Positions 63,151 to 64,000 of a stretch of 64,000 bases of DNA are shown in pieces. The notes below the pieces were generated by a model, which worked only from the letters and a program-made list of their open reading frames with translations, was not told where the DNA came from and did not search any database. Position 1 is the stretch's first letter. Each line of letters begins with the position of its first letter. The translations under genes and the position numbers were made by a program. The DNA is from Haloprofundus salinisoli (GTDB lineage Archaea; Halobacteriota; Halobacteria; Halobacteriales; Haloferacaceae), in the NCBI RefSeq assembly GCF_020097815.1, contig NZ_CP083663.1, positions 806,001 through 870,000 on the forward strand. The letters are read 5' to 3'.

Positions 63151-64000
63151 ATGGACCTCCACCGACGCCGCCTCCTCGGTCTCTCCGCCGCCGGACTCGC
63201 GGGATTGGCCGGGTGTGCGACGTTTGCCGTCGAATCGGACGACCCCGCTGACCTGACGACTTCGACGCCGAATACAGGAACCGAAACGCCAACCGACGAG
63301 ACCAGCACGCCGATCAACGACGAGGACCGACCCGCGTACGCGGAAGGTATCCCGGACCTCGACTGGGCGGACGTCGTCGGCCTCGAAACCGCGCCGCTGA
63401 CGCTCGCGCTCTCGCCGACGCAGTACTACAGCGACGACGAGGCGCAGGTCATCCTCTGGTTCGCAGAGACGGCGACCGAAGAGCATCCGGCGAAGATTCG
63501 CGCACGGTTAGTGAACCAGAACGATTTCCCTAACACGTTCAGACTGCGCGAGACGCCGCCGTTCGGGAAGGGTAGCCAGTTCAGTCGTATTCCGCGGGAA
63601 CTGAACGAGGTGTACGGCAGACACGAGGGCGGATATCGAGTCGAACTCGTGCTCGCTCCGACAGAGAACCACGACCTCGTAGAGAACGTTCCGAAGTACG
63701 AACTCGCCGACGACGGCACGTGGCGACTCGCGTTGGACTCCCCAGGGGGGAACCTTCCCGAGCACGTCCGGTTGGAACCCGGCGAGTACATCGACGGCGA
63801 GTACGTCCTCGTCGGGCGACCGCAGGGCGTCGAGTACGGTCGCCCGACCGGCACGTACGAGTTCGGCTGGCGCGACGACGGATTCTCCATCACCGCGTGG
63901 GATACTGATTCGCCCGGTCCCGACGAAGAGTCTCGGTTCGCCGGAACGGACCTCCCGTCGCTCTCCAAGGAGTCGGAAGTCGCGTGGTACCACGACGCCG
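63151..64000 (+). CDS. Tat-exported lipoprotein, hypothetical (cut by right edge)
   Basis: At least 283 residues; the stop lies outside the window. The signal LHRRRLLGLSAAGLAGLAGC has twin arginines and a lipobox with Cys22. After a threonine-rich linker (about 30-58) comes a beta-rich domain (LTLALSPTQYYSDDEAQVIL, PPFGKGSQFSRIPRELNEVY, GTYEFGWRDDGFSITAWD). I do not recognise the family. It should be lipid-anchored outside the cell. The codon use is typical of the window. Confidence 0.85.
   Translation, partial: MDLHRRRLLGLSAAGLAGLAGCATFAVESDDPADLTTSTPNTGTETPTDETSTPINDEDRPAYAEGIPDLDWADVVGLETAPLTLALSPTQYYSDDEAQVILWFAETATEEHPAKIRARLVNQNDFPNTFRLRETPPFGKGSQFSRIPRELNEVYGRHEGGYRVELVLAPTENHDLVENVPKYELADDGTWRLALDSPGGNLPEHVRLEPGEYIDGEYVLVGRPQGVEYGRPTGTYEFGWRDDGFSITAWDTDSPGPDEESRFAGTDLPSLSKESEVAWYHDA

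Noticed and set aside
1-64000. tRNA, rRNA, insertion sequences
   Set aside because: I read all intergenic gaps and found no cloverleaf, rRNA segment, transposase frame or terminal inverted repeats.

Overview
The window is chromosomal-style DNA from a halophilic archaeon (class Halobacteria). The evidence is GC-rich DNA, very acidic predicted proteins, twin-arginine export signals, archaeal TATA boxes about 27 bases before many start codons (leaderless mRNAs), and protein families largely confined to haloarchaea. I cannot fix the genus from sequence alone. I see no tRNA, rRNA, CRISPR array, insertion sequence or integrase.

Layout. 1-3825: a MoxR ATPase (cut by the left edge) converging on a four-gene DUF58/DUF4129 membrane operon. 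3914-8911: metallophosphoesterase, SHOCT protein, an MBL-fold nuclease next to ATP-dependent DNA ligase, and a tiny zinc-ribbon gene. 9130-13965: GtrA protein, sulfatase-superfamily protein, DUF2071 protein, an exported subtilisin-like protease and a coiled-coil protein beside a 34-bp tandem repeat. 14142-21342: a tightly overlapped seven-gene type IV pilus-like operon (ATPase, TadC-like membrane protein, five small pilin-like proteins).

21737-46013 is a surface-glycan island. It holds glycosyltransferases of GT2 and GT4 type, a Wzx-like flippase, a zinc-ribbon methyltransferase coupled to an APH-fold kinase, two FemAB-like acyltransferases around a GINT1-like beta-propeller protein, a large polytopic membrane protein, and at the far end aglF and aglM, which make UDP-glucose and then UDP-glucuronate. 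Two proteins in it look like phage tail-spike parts: a polysaccharide-lyase-14-like protein with a tail-fibre-like N-terminus, and an exported beta-helix lipoprotein with a tail-spike-like C-terminal domain. I read the island as building, exporting and trimming an acidic surface polysaccharide. This is inference.

46082-50208 carries three Tat-exported repeat proteins, two of them neighbouring paralogues. 50205-53542 has an HpcH/HpaI aldolase and a MinD-like ATPase coupled to an unknown partner. 53617-58501 encodes a cysteine-type formate dehydrogenase whose alpha subunit carries a NuoG-like N-terminus and whose partner is a degenerate NuoE/NuoF-like protein. 58532-64000 has cobyric acid synthase, cobalamin adenosyltransferase, a duplicated winged-helix protein, a trehalase-like glycosidase and a lipoprotein cut by the right edge.
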